From: Enterocloster bolteae
GTDB taxonomy: Bacteria; Bacillota; Clostridia; Lachnospirales; Lachnospiraceae
NCBI RefSeq assembly: GCF_002234575.2
Contig: NZ_CP022464.2
Location: 5,270,001-5,334,000 of the forward strand
Length of the DNA stretch: 64,000 nucleotides
Direction: 5' to 3'
Positions 25,524 through 34,483 of this stretch are shown in pieces. Under the pieces are notes generated by a model that did not search any database, was not told the origin of the DNA, and saw only the letters and a program-made list of their open reading frames with translations. A program made the translations under genes and the position numbers. Within the stretch, counting starts at the first letter, position 1. The number at the start of each line of letters is the position of its first letter.

Positions 25524-26228
25524 CTAAAAAATAATCTCTATTTGTTTCTGAACGCTTTTACTGCTTCCAAGAGTTAGAACCCCGGACTTCTTTGCAGCTT
25601 CATTACTGGCCTCTCGAATGACCGCATCAATCGTGCGTGCGGAATCTTTCATTGATTTACTGACATCCCTTAGTGATTTCAATCGTGAATTACTGATTTT
25701 GCGCCCTTCCTTTAATTCCTGCAATAAATCTTTCTTGATAGCTAATGCCTGTGCAGCTGTTTCCTGCATTGACTTATAACTGGTAATTACAGCTTCCGGA
25801 TTCATTGCCCAGGTGACGACCGATACTTCCCATAGTTTAATTTCTCTCAGATGTCGAATTCCGTTCTCGTCATAATCGAAAATGATTGGATCATACCCAA
25901 TGGACAGCTCATTTAAAACTCCGTCCTTCAATAGTACTTTTACGTCACGTCCCATGGTCGTGTCGGAAATTTTCCCACTTATAAACAGTCCATTGGGTTC
26001 TTCACGCAGTTCAACAGGACGTCCAATCGGGAGCCAGCAGTCATTGTGTAATGCAAGTACTTTAACCCGCTCCCATCCTTCTGCTAATGTCTTTGTAAAC
26101 GCTCCCGGTTCTATGATGTCCCCTCCGCTGTCTATGTTCTCAAATACCGCGCCATAACCTGAAAAAATCCCTTCTTCTTCGTTATAGGCATCCATCTTGA
26201 ACCGCATTTTTTTAAACTCATGCTCCAC
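25524..26228 (-). CDS. HK97-family prohead protease
   Basis: A 234-residue protease. The visible catalytic elements are the His in VLALHNDCW and the Ser in LNELSIGYDP of the HK97 protease family (a herpesvirus-like serine protease fold). A C-terminal helical extension of about 90 residues, rich in Lys/Arg/Ser, may target it to the scaffold. It lies directly upstream of the capsid gene, as is usual. Confidence 0.88.
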   Translation of the reverse strand: MEHEFKKMRFKMDAYNEEEGIFSGYGAVFENIDSGGDIIEPGAFTKTLAEGWERVKVLALHNDCWLPIGRPVELREEPNGLFISGKISDTTMGRDVKVLLKDGVLNELSIGYDPIIFDYDENGIRHLREIKLWEVSVVTWAMNPEAVITSYKSMQETAAQALAIKKDLLQELKEGRKISNSRLKSLRDVSKSMKDSARTIDAVIREASNEAAKKSGVLTLGSSKSVQKQIEIIF

Positions 26229-26262
26229 TCCTCTTCCTCCTTTCCGCTTAATTTTTTATGTT

Positions 26263-26294
26263 AAAAGAGACCAGGATGTCTCTTGGTCTCTTTT
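26263..26294. terminator. Hairpin between portal and protease genes
   Basis: AAAAGAGACCA at 26263-26273 pairs with TGGTCTCTTTT at 26284-26294. T-runs on both sides allow function in both directions; on the coding strand it probably attenuates transcription after the portal gene. Confidence 0.6.
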
Positions 26295-26311
26295 ACATGC
26301 TTATTAAATCT

Positions 26312-26326
26312 GTTGTACCGGTGCAA
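26312..26326 (-). repeat. Dispersed 15-bp palindrome-like motif, copy 2
   Basis: GTTGTACCGGTGCAA, 1 bp from the portal stop codon and in the same orientation as copies at 8746 and 40951. Confidence 0.7.
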
Positions 26327-26327
26327 T

Positions 26328-28490
26328 TTATGAGTATGTCAAAAAGCAATGACAGTTCACGGTTTCCTCTGCGACTGAACAATCAGGATCACACGGCATC
26401 ATGAGTTTATTCCCCTTAATTGTTACGAATGGTTCCGTTATTGGGACTGTTTTTCCATTCAATGCCTGATGTGTGTCCCTGGCTTTTCCCAAATTAGTTA
26501 CATGCCAAGTCTTCGTTGAAAATCCACCTTGTCTCGCCATATCAAAATTCCCTGCCAGAAGGCTGGTATTGCATTCCTGTGCAGCAATGATACGTGCCCT
26601 GGCAGCAGATGTGTTCATTTCAATCATGATGTCCTCAGTTAGCTCCTGCTTTCCTTTCCCTTGCGTTAGGCCGTCTGCGACGATTCTTCGGATATTATCT
26701 TTGGTTGTCTGCGTCACCCTTGTGACGCGCTGCCCTCCACGCAAACGTGCTACAGAAGTCAATGATGGTTGCTGGATTGCATTCAGGCGGTAACTCGATA
26801 CCACTTCTTTTACACCCTTATCATAGGTCTCTGCCCAAAGAGGCGTCAATATGGATTCCAGGATTCCTTCTTGTGTTTTCCAATCCAGCAATCCATTCAC
26901 AAACTGCATGGTCAATTGTGATTGTTGCTGCTCAGACAGCCGCAGGAATTCCTCTTGTGTCATACCAATGGCATCCCAAACGCTCCCTTCCGCCTTTTTG
27001 TTTCCTATCAGCGCACCCTGTATCTGATCTGCCTGGCTCCGGAAGTATTTCGTTGTAGCTATTTCAAATTTACGGGTCTGTGTCTGCCTTGCATGGTTTA
27101 ACCCCATCCCCGCCGCCTTGATTCGCTGTTCTTTAATCTCTGCTGCACGCTTTAGGATTTTCTCTTCGTCCTGTGTACTTCCAATCAACTCGTCCCCAAG
27201 AGACACTTCTATATCGTTCCTGTCTGCCTCAATCGGATCGGATGCATCTGAGTATTGTAGGTTTTCCGCCGCCGAACTGAGTTCCACTGGATCTTCGTCT
27301 TCACCAATATAGAGGTCCGCAAAATTCATTTTGAAGATGTCGCCCTTCTCCGTCTTCTCCATATCCAGCTTTTCACGCGCCTCATTCTTAGTAATTACTC
27401 CGTTATTCCATCCATCAAAGGCGACCATTTTTTCAAACTCTTTGTCTTTTGGTATGATATCATCATACTCCCATACAAGATCGTCCCCATAAGCAGATAA
27501 AAGCTGCAGGTTTATGGCATCCTGCCGGTTCGCCAGGCGCGGAGTCAATACGTTTGTAGCGTATATATATCTCGCAGCCTCTGCCGTAGCCCTGTTGCTG
27601 TTTTGGGTGATTCCCATTATTTCACGCGGTACCCCAAAATGCTCCAGGACCGCATCACGGGTAAATGCCCTCCCGTTAATCATGTCTAGGTCCTTCATGT
27701 TGTCACTCAGTTTCACGACGCTTGCTTGTGTGTCCTTTGGTCCTCCTATGGTCGCAATTCCATGGCTGTTTTGATGCCCCCTGAATCGTTCTTTCCATTT
27801 TGCAAGAAAACGCTCCTGCTGTTTATCATCCGCCCCTGGCATTACAACGATTGCACCCGGCATCGCGTCATTGAAGAAAAACTTCTTTTGGAACTTGGCC
27901 GCATATTCATCAATCTCAACCTCATCCGCAAGGGGCTCCGCCTGCCCCAGGCCTCTTCGGTATGGATCGAGAGGGTTTAGGTCCTTCATTACAAAAACAT
28001 CATCAATCGGCACATCCATTACTCCGCCATCGGCCGCCCGTATCCGATAATATGGGAAACCTTGATATGGCGTCATTTGAACCCAATGTGTCGGTACCGG
28101 CCACAGTTCTGCTGGATATCCATTGTCATATCGTTCGATGATGAAATACCCCTCGCCTTTCAGCAGGAGATAATCGCTTTGCAGCTTCCAAAGTGCACTT
28201 GCTGTAAACTCATATAACGGATTTGGCCTGGCCCAAAAATCCAGGAAGGGATGCACTGTCAGTTCTTTCTTGTCCCCGTTCTGGTCAATCCGATATAGCT
28301 TCCCTTTCACATATGCTAAATCTGAGGATATCTTATCAATAACTGCCATCCTCGGATTCTTTCCGAACGTGTCCATCCATTCTGCTGTGTTTCTGGTCGG
28401 TGGAGAAGTGTACCTCGGAACCATACTATTATCTGAACGGCGTTCAAAGTAATCCCTACGGCGCCGTTGTCTAAAATTAAAAATACCCAT
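26328..28490 (-). CDS. Portal protein fused to a MuF-like minor head protein
   Basis: A 720-residue protein. The first 400 or so residues are an HK97-type portal (EWMDTFGKNPRMAVIDKISS, RRGLGQAEPLADEVEIDEYA, GVPREIMGITQNSNRATAEA). Residues about 550-720 are a phage Mu F-like head morphogenesis domain (LTEDIMIEMNTSAARARIIA, then WHVTNLGKARDTHQALNGKT) that is usually a separate gene. ATG 28490 (MGIFNFRQ) follows GGTGAT; the upstream in-frame codon lies inside the terminase gene. The fusion joins the portal vertex to an internal head protein. Confidence 0.85.
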   Translation of the reverse strand: MGIFNFRQRRRRDYFERRSDNSMVPRYTSPPTRNTAEWMDTFGKNPRMAVIDKISSDLAYVKGKLYRIDQNGDKKELTVHPFLDFWARPNPLYEFTASALWKLQSDYLLLKGEGYFIIERYDNGYPAELWPVPTHWVQMTPYQGFPYYRIRAADGGVMDVPIDDVFVMKDLNPLDPYRRGLGQAEPLADEVEIDEYAAKFQKKFFFNDAMPGAIVVMPGADDKQQERFLAKWKERFRGHQNSHGIATIGGPKDTQASVVKLSDNMKDLDMINGRAFTRDAVLEHFGVPREIMGITQNSNRATAEAARYIYATNVLTPRLANRQDAINLQLLSAYGDDLVWEYDDIIPKDKEFEKMVAFDGWNNGVITKNEAREKLDMEKTEKGDIFKMNFADLYIGEDEDPVELSSAAENLQYSDASDPIEADRNDIEVSLGDELIGSTQDEEKILKRAAEIKEQRIKAAGMGLNHARQTQTRKFEIATTKYFRSQADQIQGALIGNKKAEGSVWDAIGMTQEEFLRLSEQQQSQLTMQFVNGLLDWKTQEGILESILTPLWAETYDKGVKEVVSSYRLNAIQQPSLTSVARLRGGQRVTRVTQTTKDNIRRIVADGLTQGKGKQELTEDIMIEMNTSAARARIIAAQECNTSLLAGNFDMARQGGFSTKTWHVTNLGKARDTHQALNGKTVPITEPFVTIKGNKLMMPCDPDCSVAEETVNCHCFLTYS

Positions 28491-28495
28491 ATTAA

Positions 28496-29950
28496 TCACC
28501 AATTCACAGTCCATTCGTTATTAGGTTCATATAATGCCAATGCAAGTGCATCGGCAATATCGGGAGAAGTCAGCCCGCGTTTCTTCATGGATTCTTTTCT
28601 TTCAAGCTCCAGTTTTCCGTCTTTATTTACCAAATAGCGACGGTTGCAGAGCTGCGATACCAGTGTATCGTCATCGGGGAGCTGCAGCTTTCCCTCTTGA
28701 AGATACTTTCTCACTTTCCCCCACATGAGGCCAGTACTGTTGCTATATTCCACGGGGTCATTATCATCAACCTTTCCTCCAGAGCCTCCAAAGTGACACT
28801 CAATAATCTCCAGGTCCAGTTTCGGAACATTCTGGCATTCATTCCACTGATTTCCGTCCTCCGGATTTATACCGGCCCGTCGGCATCGGTCATACCATAT
28901 TGCATCTATTATCTGGTCACGTTGATCATATAGATTATCGTAAACGCCAACCCCCAGTCCATCACAGTCAACTTTAACCCGGATGGCCGCGTCCGGATAA
29001 TCCATGGCAAACTGTTTTATCATAATGACAACATACCCTGCTATCTCAGTTGTGCGGTTATGATGGTATAGCTCATATGGTAATGATTGTTTCTTGTCTA
29101 TCAATGGATACAGCGCGGAACTATCGTCACCATAGCGCGCCACATCCACACCAATGTCAATCTGTCCTCCTGGCGCATATACCTGGAGATTCGCAGCTTC
29201 CTCGCACCATTCCATTGCAATCAGGCTGTCCGGCGTGGATTTAGGAAACTGTCCTGCAACACGGACCCTAAACACATCACTATCCTCTCCGAACATATCA
29301 ATAATCTTTTGTACGAATGTCCTTGATACGTGCTGGCTGTCGCGTCCGTCCACATGAATCGCACTATATTGTTCCCGATTGCGATGATGGCTGTCGTAAA
29401 AGAATCCAGCCAGGCGGGTCGGATTCCCCATCATAAGCAGCTTGGCATCCTCTCCTGTCATAGCACCTAAGACCGGCTCAAATACTTTGTCCGACACGCC
29501 GGATGCTTCGTCAATGATATAAAGGACATGCTCTGCATGGAACCCCTGTAATGCCTCTGGATTAGTTGCTGTCCGTGGAACCGCGAACCATTCTTCTGGA
29601 TGGCCTTGCATATAGAGCTTTTCCTTGGTCCATATAAGATCATCGCGTAATGCAGGATTATTCCTCATCCATTTGCTGATTTCAGCCCACAGGACGTCCA
29701 TCAATTGGTGCTCTGTAGGGGCGGTACATGGAATCTTAGGAAACGGCCTGGTACACATATACCAAATTACAGACCATGCTTCCACGGCACTCTTGCCTAT
29801 ACCATGGCCGGACCGTACGGATGTCATCGGATAATCACGCAGGCTTCTCAAGATGTCTCTCTGCTTCTCGTCCGGTTTTGCCCGTATGACATCCTCGACA
29901 AAATATATAGGATTATCCGCATAAAAAAGAACGGCATCACTCCCCAGCAT
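28496..29950 (-). CDS. Terminase large subunit
   Basis: A 484-residue packaging motor. Walker A-like SVRSGHGIGKS and Walker B-like VLYIIDEASGV mark the ATPase; the C-terminal nuclease has DIGVDVARYGDDSSAL and later acidic residues. ATG 29950 (MLGSDAVLFYADNP) overlaps the small subunit end by 14 nt; a longer frame to 30007 adds a Lys-rich stretch without support. It ends 6 nt from the portal start. Confidence 0.9.
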   Translation of the reverse strand: MLGSDAVLFYADNPIYFVEDVIRAKPDEKQRDILRSLRDYPMTSVRSGHGIGKSAVEAWSVIWYMCTRPFPKIPCTAPTEHQLMDVLWAEISKWMRNNPALRDDLIWTKEKLYMQGHPEEWFAVPRTATNPEALQGFHAEHVLYIIDEASGVSDKVFEPVLGAMTGEDAKLLMMGNPTRLAGFFYDSHHRNREQYSAIHVDGRDSQHVSRTFVQKIIDMFGEDSDVFRVRVAGQFPKSTPDSLIAMEWCEEAANLQVYAPGGQIDIGVDVARYGDDSSALYPLIDKKQSLPYELYHHNRTTEIAGYVVIMIKQFAMDYPDAAIRVKVDCDGLGVGVYDNLYDQRDQIIDAIWYDRCRRAGINPEDGNQWNECQNVPKLDLEIIECHFGGSGGKVDDNDPVEYSNSTGLMWGKVRKYLQEGKLQLPDDDTLVSQLCNRRYLVNKDGKLELERKESMKKRGLTSPDIADALALALYEPNNEWTVNW

Positions 29951-30785
29951 CTGCTTCCCCTTTCCTTTCCTTTTCCTGGCTCCTCCGCCATTCATATGCA
30001 TCCACAATGCTTTGGGCCAGTTTCTGTTGTCCTGCGGTTCCCAGGCTCATATGCTCGGCCAGCCACTTCATGGCTGCCATTGCGTCATAAAGCTCAATGC
30101 TTGCACCATCCTTCCCCAATTTCACTTTTTTTATGACATGCCCGTTTACCTCAGATGATTCCTTGAACTTTACATAATTAACTTCCTTCGTTATCGGCTC
30201 TCCAGTCTCTTTGTCTGTGATTGGCCCAAAAGCCCCGATGGCCTGGATTTCCTCGCGACCAAATGTTACATAATCCGTGATGTTAGCTCTCGCCACATCT
30301 AAATGCCATTGAAATATGTCATGCTCATCGAAAAATAACGACTCCAAACGTTCTTTTTTGATTCGGTCAACTTCGGCTTTAATCTTAGCATTTCTTAGCA
30401 GACGTGAGGCATTAACCATTGCTGTCTGGTAACTACAGTCATATGCCTTCTGATACGCGGCTGTAGCATTATCTCCATAAGCACAGTACAGGCAGAAAAG
30501 TTGTTGATTGCTGTTGAGTTCAGTATTTACACTCATCTGTTCAGCAGCCTCTGCAGCTTTTATTTTCTCCGCCTTATTTTTTCTGGAATCATGTTTGGAA
30601 CGTTCCGTATTTTTTTGGAGCGTTCCATTTAATCGGTTTTCCCAGTTATCTTTTGATTTCCATCCTCGGATTGTCCCGGGCGGGAGATTTAGTTGACTTG
30701 CAATCTCAACCAAATCAAGGCTTCCTCCACTTTTCCTGTACAACTCAAATGCCCGGTCCCTGTTGGGGTCTCTGGGTCTTGGCAT
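29937..30785 (-). CDS. Terminase small subunit
   Basis: A 282-residue DNA-recognition subunit. The N-terminus has a helix-turn-helix (VEIASQLNLPPGTIRGWKS), then a terminase_2-like core (ELNSNQQLFCLYCAYGDNAT, AYQKAYDCSYQTAMVNASRL). It is the first gene of the late packaging cluster; the packaging site may lie in or near it, but no cos/pac sequence can be recognised. Confidence 0.87.
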   Translation of the reverse strand: MPRPRDPNRDRAFELYRKSGGSLDLVEIASQLNLPPGTIRGWKSKDNWENRLNGTLQKNTERSKHDSRKNKAEKIKAAEAAEQMSVNTELNSNQQLFCLYCAYGDNATAAYQKAYDCSYQTAMVNASRLLRNAKIKAEVDRIKKERLESLFFDEHDIFQWHLDVARANITDYVTFGREEIQAIGAFGPITDKETGEPITKEVNYVKFKESSEVNGHVIKKVKLGKDGASIELYDAMAAMKWLAEHMSLGTAGQQKLAQSIVDAYEWRRSQEKERKGEADAGE

Positions 30786-30888
30786 CCATCACCACCTCTC
30801 ATTCATTTATTTTTTCGAAAACATATTCAGATAACTGAAAATTAAATGAGCCGCGAACCTGTGACGGTCCGTGGCCCCGGAGAGTGTA

Positions 30889-31638
30889 TCAATAATTTTT
30901 AATAATCAATTCTTTGTATTTCCTGCTGCCGTTCTTGCTTACAAGATTATCTTGCCTCTCTACTTCAATAATTACAAATCTGTCATACAATTTCCTGATT
31001 TCCGGGCAATCATTATACGACAAGATAAACCTTCCCTTAATATGTTCCAGGCTCTCTTTGAGACGAATATGGTCCTCCGGTTGGAATCTATCTGGATAAT
31101 ATTTTTCTGCATCGTAATATGGAGGGTCAAGGTAGAAAAGAGCTTTTTCCCTGTCATATGTTTTAATCAATTTCCCAAAATCATTATTCTCAATGATTAC
31201 CTTGTTTAGTCTTACGGATGCTACCTTGATAAGCTCAACGGCATTCTGTATATTATAACCCTTGCATATAAAGGAATGTAAGTTTGTCCCAAAACTCTCT
31301 TTTATTGCAATCCAAAAGCGCGCTGCCCTTTGTATATCCGTAAGTCCTCGCGCTGGCTGTATTGCATCTAAAAACATTTCCCTGGACATCAATGTTCCAT
31401 CAAGCTCCTTTTGCAACGCGTCCGGATGGTATTTAACTATTCGGAACAGGTTGACTAACTCCCCATTAATATCATTATATACCTCCATTGTTGCATGGCT
31501 CTCCTTGGAGAACAAAAGCCAGGCAGCGCCGCCGAATACCTCTATGTATCGGTCAAATGTGCCTGTCTCAGGAAATTGTTCCAGAATTGCCCTTCGTAAT
31601 AGTTTCTTTCCACCAATCCAACTAATAAAACTATCCAT
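30889..31638 (-). CDS. DNA adenine methylase (Dam/D12 class)
   Basis: A 249-residue N6-adenine methyltransferase. The S-adenosylmethionine motif FISWIGGKKLLRRAI is at the N-terminus and the catalytic DPPYY lies at about residue 170. It can protect phage DNA or mark packaging sites. No partner restriction enzyme is near, so it is an orphan. It precedes the terminase genes, a common place for phage methylases. Recognition sequence unknown. Confidence 0.88.
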   Translation of the reverse strand: MDSFISWIGGKKLLRRAILEQFPETGTFDRYIEVFGGAAWLLFSKESHATMEVYNDINGELVNLFRIVKYHPDALQKELDGTLMSREMFLDAIQPARGLTDIQRAARFWIAIKESFGTNLHSFICKGYNIQNAVELIKVASVRLNKVIIENNDFGKLIKTYDREKALFYLDPPYYDAEKYYPDRFQPEDHIRLKESLEHIKGRFILSYNDCPEIRKLYDRFVIIEVERQDNLVSKNGSRKYKELIIKNY

Positions 31639-31734
31639 ATGTCACCTTTCCTAGCATCGAAATATCCTGGTAAGAAAGACCTGTCGGGTAAATGACCAAA
31701 AATAAAGCACTCAACTTTATGGCCGAATGCTTAA

Positions 31735-31808
31735 TATCGAGGATGGGATTTGAACCCATGGCCTCAAGGGTATGAACCTTGCGAGCTGCCAGACTGCTCT
31801 ACCTCGCA
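31735..31808 (-). tRNA. tRNA-Met-like gene (anticodon CAT)
   Basis: Read on the minus strand, a cloverleaf can be drawn: D-stem GAGC/GCTC, anticodon arm CAAGG-TTCATAC-CCTTG with anticodon CAT, and T-arm ATGGG-TTCAAAT-CCCAT. The acceptor stem pairs at positions 3-7 only; positions 1:72 and 2:71 do not pair, and no CCA is encoded. An unpaired 1:72 is a feature of initiator tRNAs, but two unpaired positions may mean decay. Lies in the gap between the methylase and the late regulator. Confidence 0.72.
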
Positions 31809-31946
31809 TCAAGGCGTACCTGCATCCAAGTATCTGAAATCAGATACCCGATGCGCCAGTACGTGTATGTGAAGCAATGCTTTACACCACTTCCAGTTTA
31901 CACTATAACATTTCAAAAACGAAAAATGTGAAATTAACGAAATTAT

Positions 31947-32372
31947 TTATGCAGCGCTCATAAAATTGTTAAATTCCATTCTGACACTGTCTGCTGTTGC
32001 CTTTCTCCCCAATCGTGCGGCCACCTCCCCCCACGTCTTTTCTTCAAAAAATTTCATCCTTATAATCCTCTGCATTCTCTGAGGAATAGTATTCATCCAA
32101 GCTTCTACCTGCAGCTTTATTTTCTCTGCATCTTCTTTCCGAAATTTTAGCAATTCTTCCTCCTTTTCTAGGTAGCTTGGATGTTCTATGAAAGAGTAAG
32201 AAAGTCCTTCGATATGAAAGTTCTGTGGTGCATAAGGAAATTCATGCATGGATCCTTTTACCGAATCCTGTACAGGTAGCTTCCTACGTTTCTTAAGCCT
32301 CGTAATATCTTCTTCTGTCTCTTTGATTAGTTCGCAGGCATCTATATATTGACTTAATATATGCTTTTCCAT
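31947..32372 (-). CDS. ArpU/DUF1492-like late-gene transcription regulator
   Basis: A 141-residue protein with an N-terminal coiled coil (KETEEDITRLKKRR) and a sigma-70 region 4-like HTH at the C-terminus (MQRIIRMKFFEEKTWGEVAA, then RLGRKATADSVRMEF). Such ArpU/RinA-like proteins switch on the late operon in Firmicute phages, and this gene sits just upstream of it. ATG 32372 is chosen for GGAGGTGATG just before it. Confidence 0.72.
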   Translation of the reverse strand: MEKHILSQYIDACELIKETEEDITRLKKRRKLPVQDSVKGSMHEFPYAPQNFHIEGLSYSFIEHPSYLEKEEELLKFRKEDAEKIKLQVEAWMNTIPQRMQRIIRMKFFEEKTWGEVAARLGRKATADSVRMEFNNFMSAA

Positions 32373-32377
32373 CGGCA

Positions 32378-32602
32378 TCACCTCCCCAGCCTTAAAAACC
32401 TCTGCCTCGCCTTATCCCACTCCTCTGCCAGTTCGGCACCTATCGGCTCGTCTACCCGCTCAAACTGGTACCGTTTGCGATATGTCCTTCCCTCCCTTGC
32501 ATAATTGGCTATCAAGCGTGGATATTGGATGCTTAACATGACGGCTAATGCTGCTATTGGATACCTCCCGACATATCTCCCCTCGTCATATAAATCATAC
32601 AT
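32378..32602 (-). CDS. Small phage protein with a possible HTH
   Basis: A 74-residue protein (GRYVGRYPIAALAVMLSIQY, then YRKRYQFERVDEP) resembling short phage DNA-binding/NUMOD-like segments that recognise a site and then end in charged residues. ATG 32602 follows GGGAGAGG. Function unknown. Confidence 0.5.
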   Translation of the reverse strand: MYDLYDEGRYVGRYPIAALAVMLSIQYPRLIANYAREGRTYRKRYQFERVDEPIGAELAEEWDKARQRFLRLGR

Positions 32603-32632
32603 TACGACCTCTCCCATGAAGCATACTCCTTT

Positions 32633-33625
32633 CTACGATGCATACATATCGTATTCATACCGTATCTTTGACATATGGTTTTTTGCGTAAATACGCGTTG
32701 TTTCGATACACGCATGGCCCATCAGGTCACTCAGTGATTCCAGCGGCATTCCCTTGTTAAGCGCATGTGTGGCAAATGTGTGCCTCAGAAGATGTGGGAA
32801 TACCCTCTTTTCGATTCCGGCCTTCTTTGAAATCTCTCTGACGATATTCTCCATAGCGTTCTTTTTTATGCCTTGATACGGAGCTCTGACCGATATCACC
32901 ACCGGGCCCTCACGCCTGCCATCCAGATACTTTTCCAGGTAAACTAGTAAACGGTCAGAGAAGAATACAGGCCTCTCTTTTTTTCCTTTCCCCAGTACAA
33001 TCACTGTCTTTTGCTTCATATCAATGTTTTCCACCCTCATGCCGGCCACTTCTGATACTCGGCATCCGGATGCCAGGAATAGCTCCAGCACCACATTGTC
33101 CCTTAGGTTTTCTCCACACGCCACTCTCATGCGCTCCACTTCCTTTTGCGTCAATGCTTCCCGGACCTGCGCCGTATACTTAATTGTGTCCACCGTGGCC
33201 ATGGGATTTTTTATTATGTATCCGCGCTTGTGTAGAAACGTAAAGAATGAGCTGGCTATCAGGCGTTTATGATTCTTGGTGCTATCCGATATTCCATTTG
33301 TCTCTGCATAAAAGTTCAGGAAGTTCATGATGTCGAAGTCCTGGATCTTGTCCACTGGTTTTCCCAGATAGCACAACATATCCCCCAGGAATTTGCTGTA
33401 TTGGTCAATGGTACTCTTTGCTTTATTATCAAACCGCATCTTAGCGATGTATATTTCCAGTTCGGGAAATCTCAATACCCCTGTGCTCAGTTGTGTATTG
33501 CGTTTGGCCACTTCATAATCGCTTAATACGGATGCGAGAGCTGTGTCAACCATCTGCAATACCGTTGTGTCCACATTACTGGACAGCTTTGCTATCAATT
33601 CGTCTTTTAATTTATTTTCGTCCAT
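32633..33625 (-). CDS. Tyrosine recombinase (XerC/D-like), candidate fibre switch enzyme
   Basis: A 330-residue recombinase with all catalytic residues: Arg in ASGCRVSEV, Lys in LGKGKKERP, His-x-x-Arg in PHLLRHTFA, His in LMGHACIETT and Tyr in TRIYAKNHM. The N-terminal SAM-like core-binding domain is also present. ATG 33625 (MDENKLKD) follows GAGGTGAG; the longer frame adds 60 unsupported residues. The prophage already has a serine integrase at its end, so this enzyme is free for another task, and it is the only other site-specific recombinase in the element. No att-like site is seen next to it. Confidence 0.87.
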   Translation of the reverse strand: MDENKLKDELIAKLSSNVDTTVLQMVDTALASVLSDYEVAKRNTQLSTGVLRFPELEIYIAKMRFDNKAKSTIDQYSKFLGDMLCYLGKPVDKIQDFDIMNFLNFYAETNGISDSTKNHKRLIASSFFTFLHKRGYIIKNPMATVDTIKYTAQVREALTQKEVERMRVACGENLRDNVVLELFLASGCRVSEVAGMRVENIDMKQKTVIVLGKGKKERPVFFSDRLLVYLEKYLDGRREGPVVISVRAPYQGIKKNAMENIVREISKKAGIEKRVFPHLLRHTFATHALNKGMPLESLSDLMGHACIETTRIYAKNHMSKIRYEYDMYAS

Positions 33626-33731
33626 TTGTAACTCACCTCGTTCAATACATGCCCCGAGTTTTTTCTTCGGCGGCTCCCCCTCTGCAGGAGAGCCATGTAT
33701 TTCCTGTATCTCTATTTTTTTCTTCCAAAGG

Positions 33732-34073
33732 TTAGTATGTGAGCTTAATATCCCGTGATGCGGCTTTTTCCGCACCCCCATCAACACGCTCATCCCTTCC
33801 GGCACCGCTTATATGTTCTTCAAATTTTTTATGTATAGCATCGGCAATCTCATCAACGTTTCCATTGTCTTTGCACTTAATATTAGCTTTTAAATCTATG
33901 TTCTCAGGCTTTCCTGTTGTCATCTCACGTATGTATTTGTGCGGAACATTACAATTCACTGCATTCATTACAATCTCGGCCTTGGTACTCTCCCGCATAA
34001 GTCTATAGAAATCTGAAAAAGTCACTTCTACTCTGTCCTCTTTTGCAAATGCATCTAAAATAGTTCCCATCAT
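33732..34073 (-). CDS. Phage protein of unknown function
   Basis: A 113-residue mainly helical protein (SDFYRLMRESTKAEIVMNAV, then NVPHKYIREMTTGK). It is stop-adjacent to the HTH gene at 34075 and upstream of the recombinase gene; cotranscription is likely. Not recognised. Confidence 0.6.
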   Translation of the reverse strand: MMGTILDAFAKEDRVEVTFSDFYRLMRESTKAEIVMNAVNCNVPHKYIREMTTGKPENIDLKANIKCKDNGNVDEIADAIHKKFEEHISGAGRDERVDGGAEKAASRDIKLTY

Positions 34074-34074
34074 T

Positions 34075-34326
34075 TTACCTCCGTACTATCTCCTCTTTAT
34101 TTATATTCTTTTTTACATATTGGTATCCTGCCACTGTAATAGTCCTCGGACTTCTATCAACATAATTTATCAGGCCTGCATCTCGCATTGCTTTGAGATG
34201 CGTATTCACCGATGCGGTTGATTGGTATCGGGTTCCGTGGCATATTTCTCTTGTAGTAGGCGGGTATCCTTTTTCTTTTATGTATTTGACTATAAAAATC
34301 AGCATGTTTTCATGTTCTACTTTCAT
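34075..34326 (-). CDS. LexA-like winged helix DNA-binding protein
   Basis: An 83-residue protein that is only a LexA-type DNA-binding domain (IVKYIKEKGYPPTTREICHG, then STASVNTHLKAMRDAGLINY). It lacks the autocleavage peptidase domain. It may bind phage operators, or SOS-type boxes in competition with host LexA. Starts at ATG 34326 with AAGGGTAAAG upstream. Confidence 0.78.
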   Translation of the reverse strand: MKVEHENMLIFIVKYIKEKGYPPTTREICHGTRYQSTASVNTHLKAMRDAGLINYVDRSPRTITVAGYQYVKKNINKEEIVRR

Positions 34327-34343
34327 TCTTTACCCTTCAAAAA

Positions 34344-34445
34344 TCATACTATTTTTAATAAATATGCAAATATATTTAGTCTCACATACACTACTATTAC
34401 TGTAATGATAATGGCAATCACACAAGAAATAAATTTCAACCTCAA
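34344..34445 (-). CDS. Possible 33-residue single-pass membrane peptide
   Basis: A TTG at 34445 preceded by GGGAGG at 7-nt spacing opens a frame with one hydrophobic segment (FISCVIAIIITVIVVYV) and a short charged end. It fills the gap between two genes. Support is limited to the ribosome binding site and the hydrophobic pattern. Confidence 0.38.
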   Translation of the reverse strand: MRLKFISCVIAIIITVIVVYVRLNIFAYLLKIV

Positions 34446-34483
34446 TCAGGTACCTCCCTTCGTATCACAAGTGTCAGTTTTAA

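Noticed and set aside
25055..25534. Long Ser-rich open frame on the plus strand
   Set aside because: Antisense shadow of the acidic, repetitive N-terminal domain of the capsid gene; no ribosome binding site.
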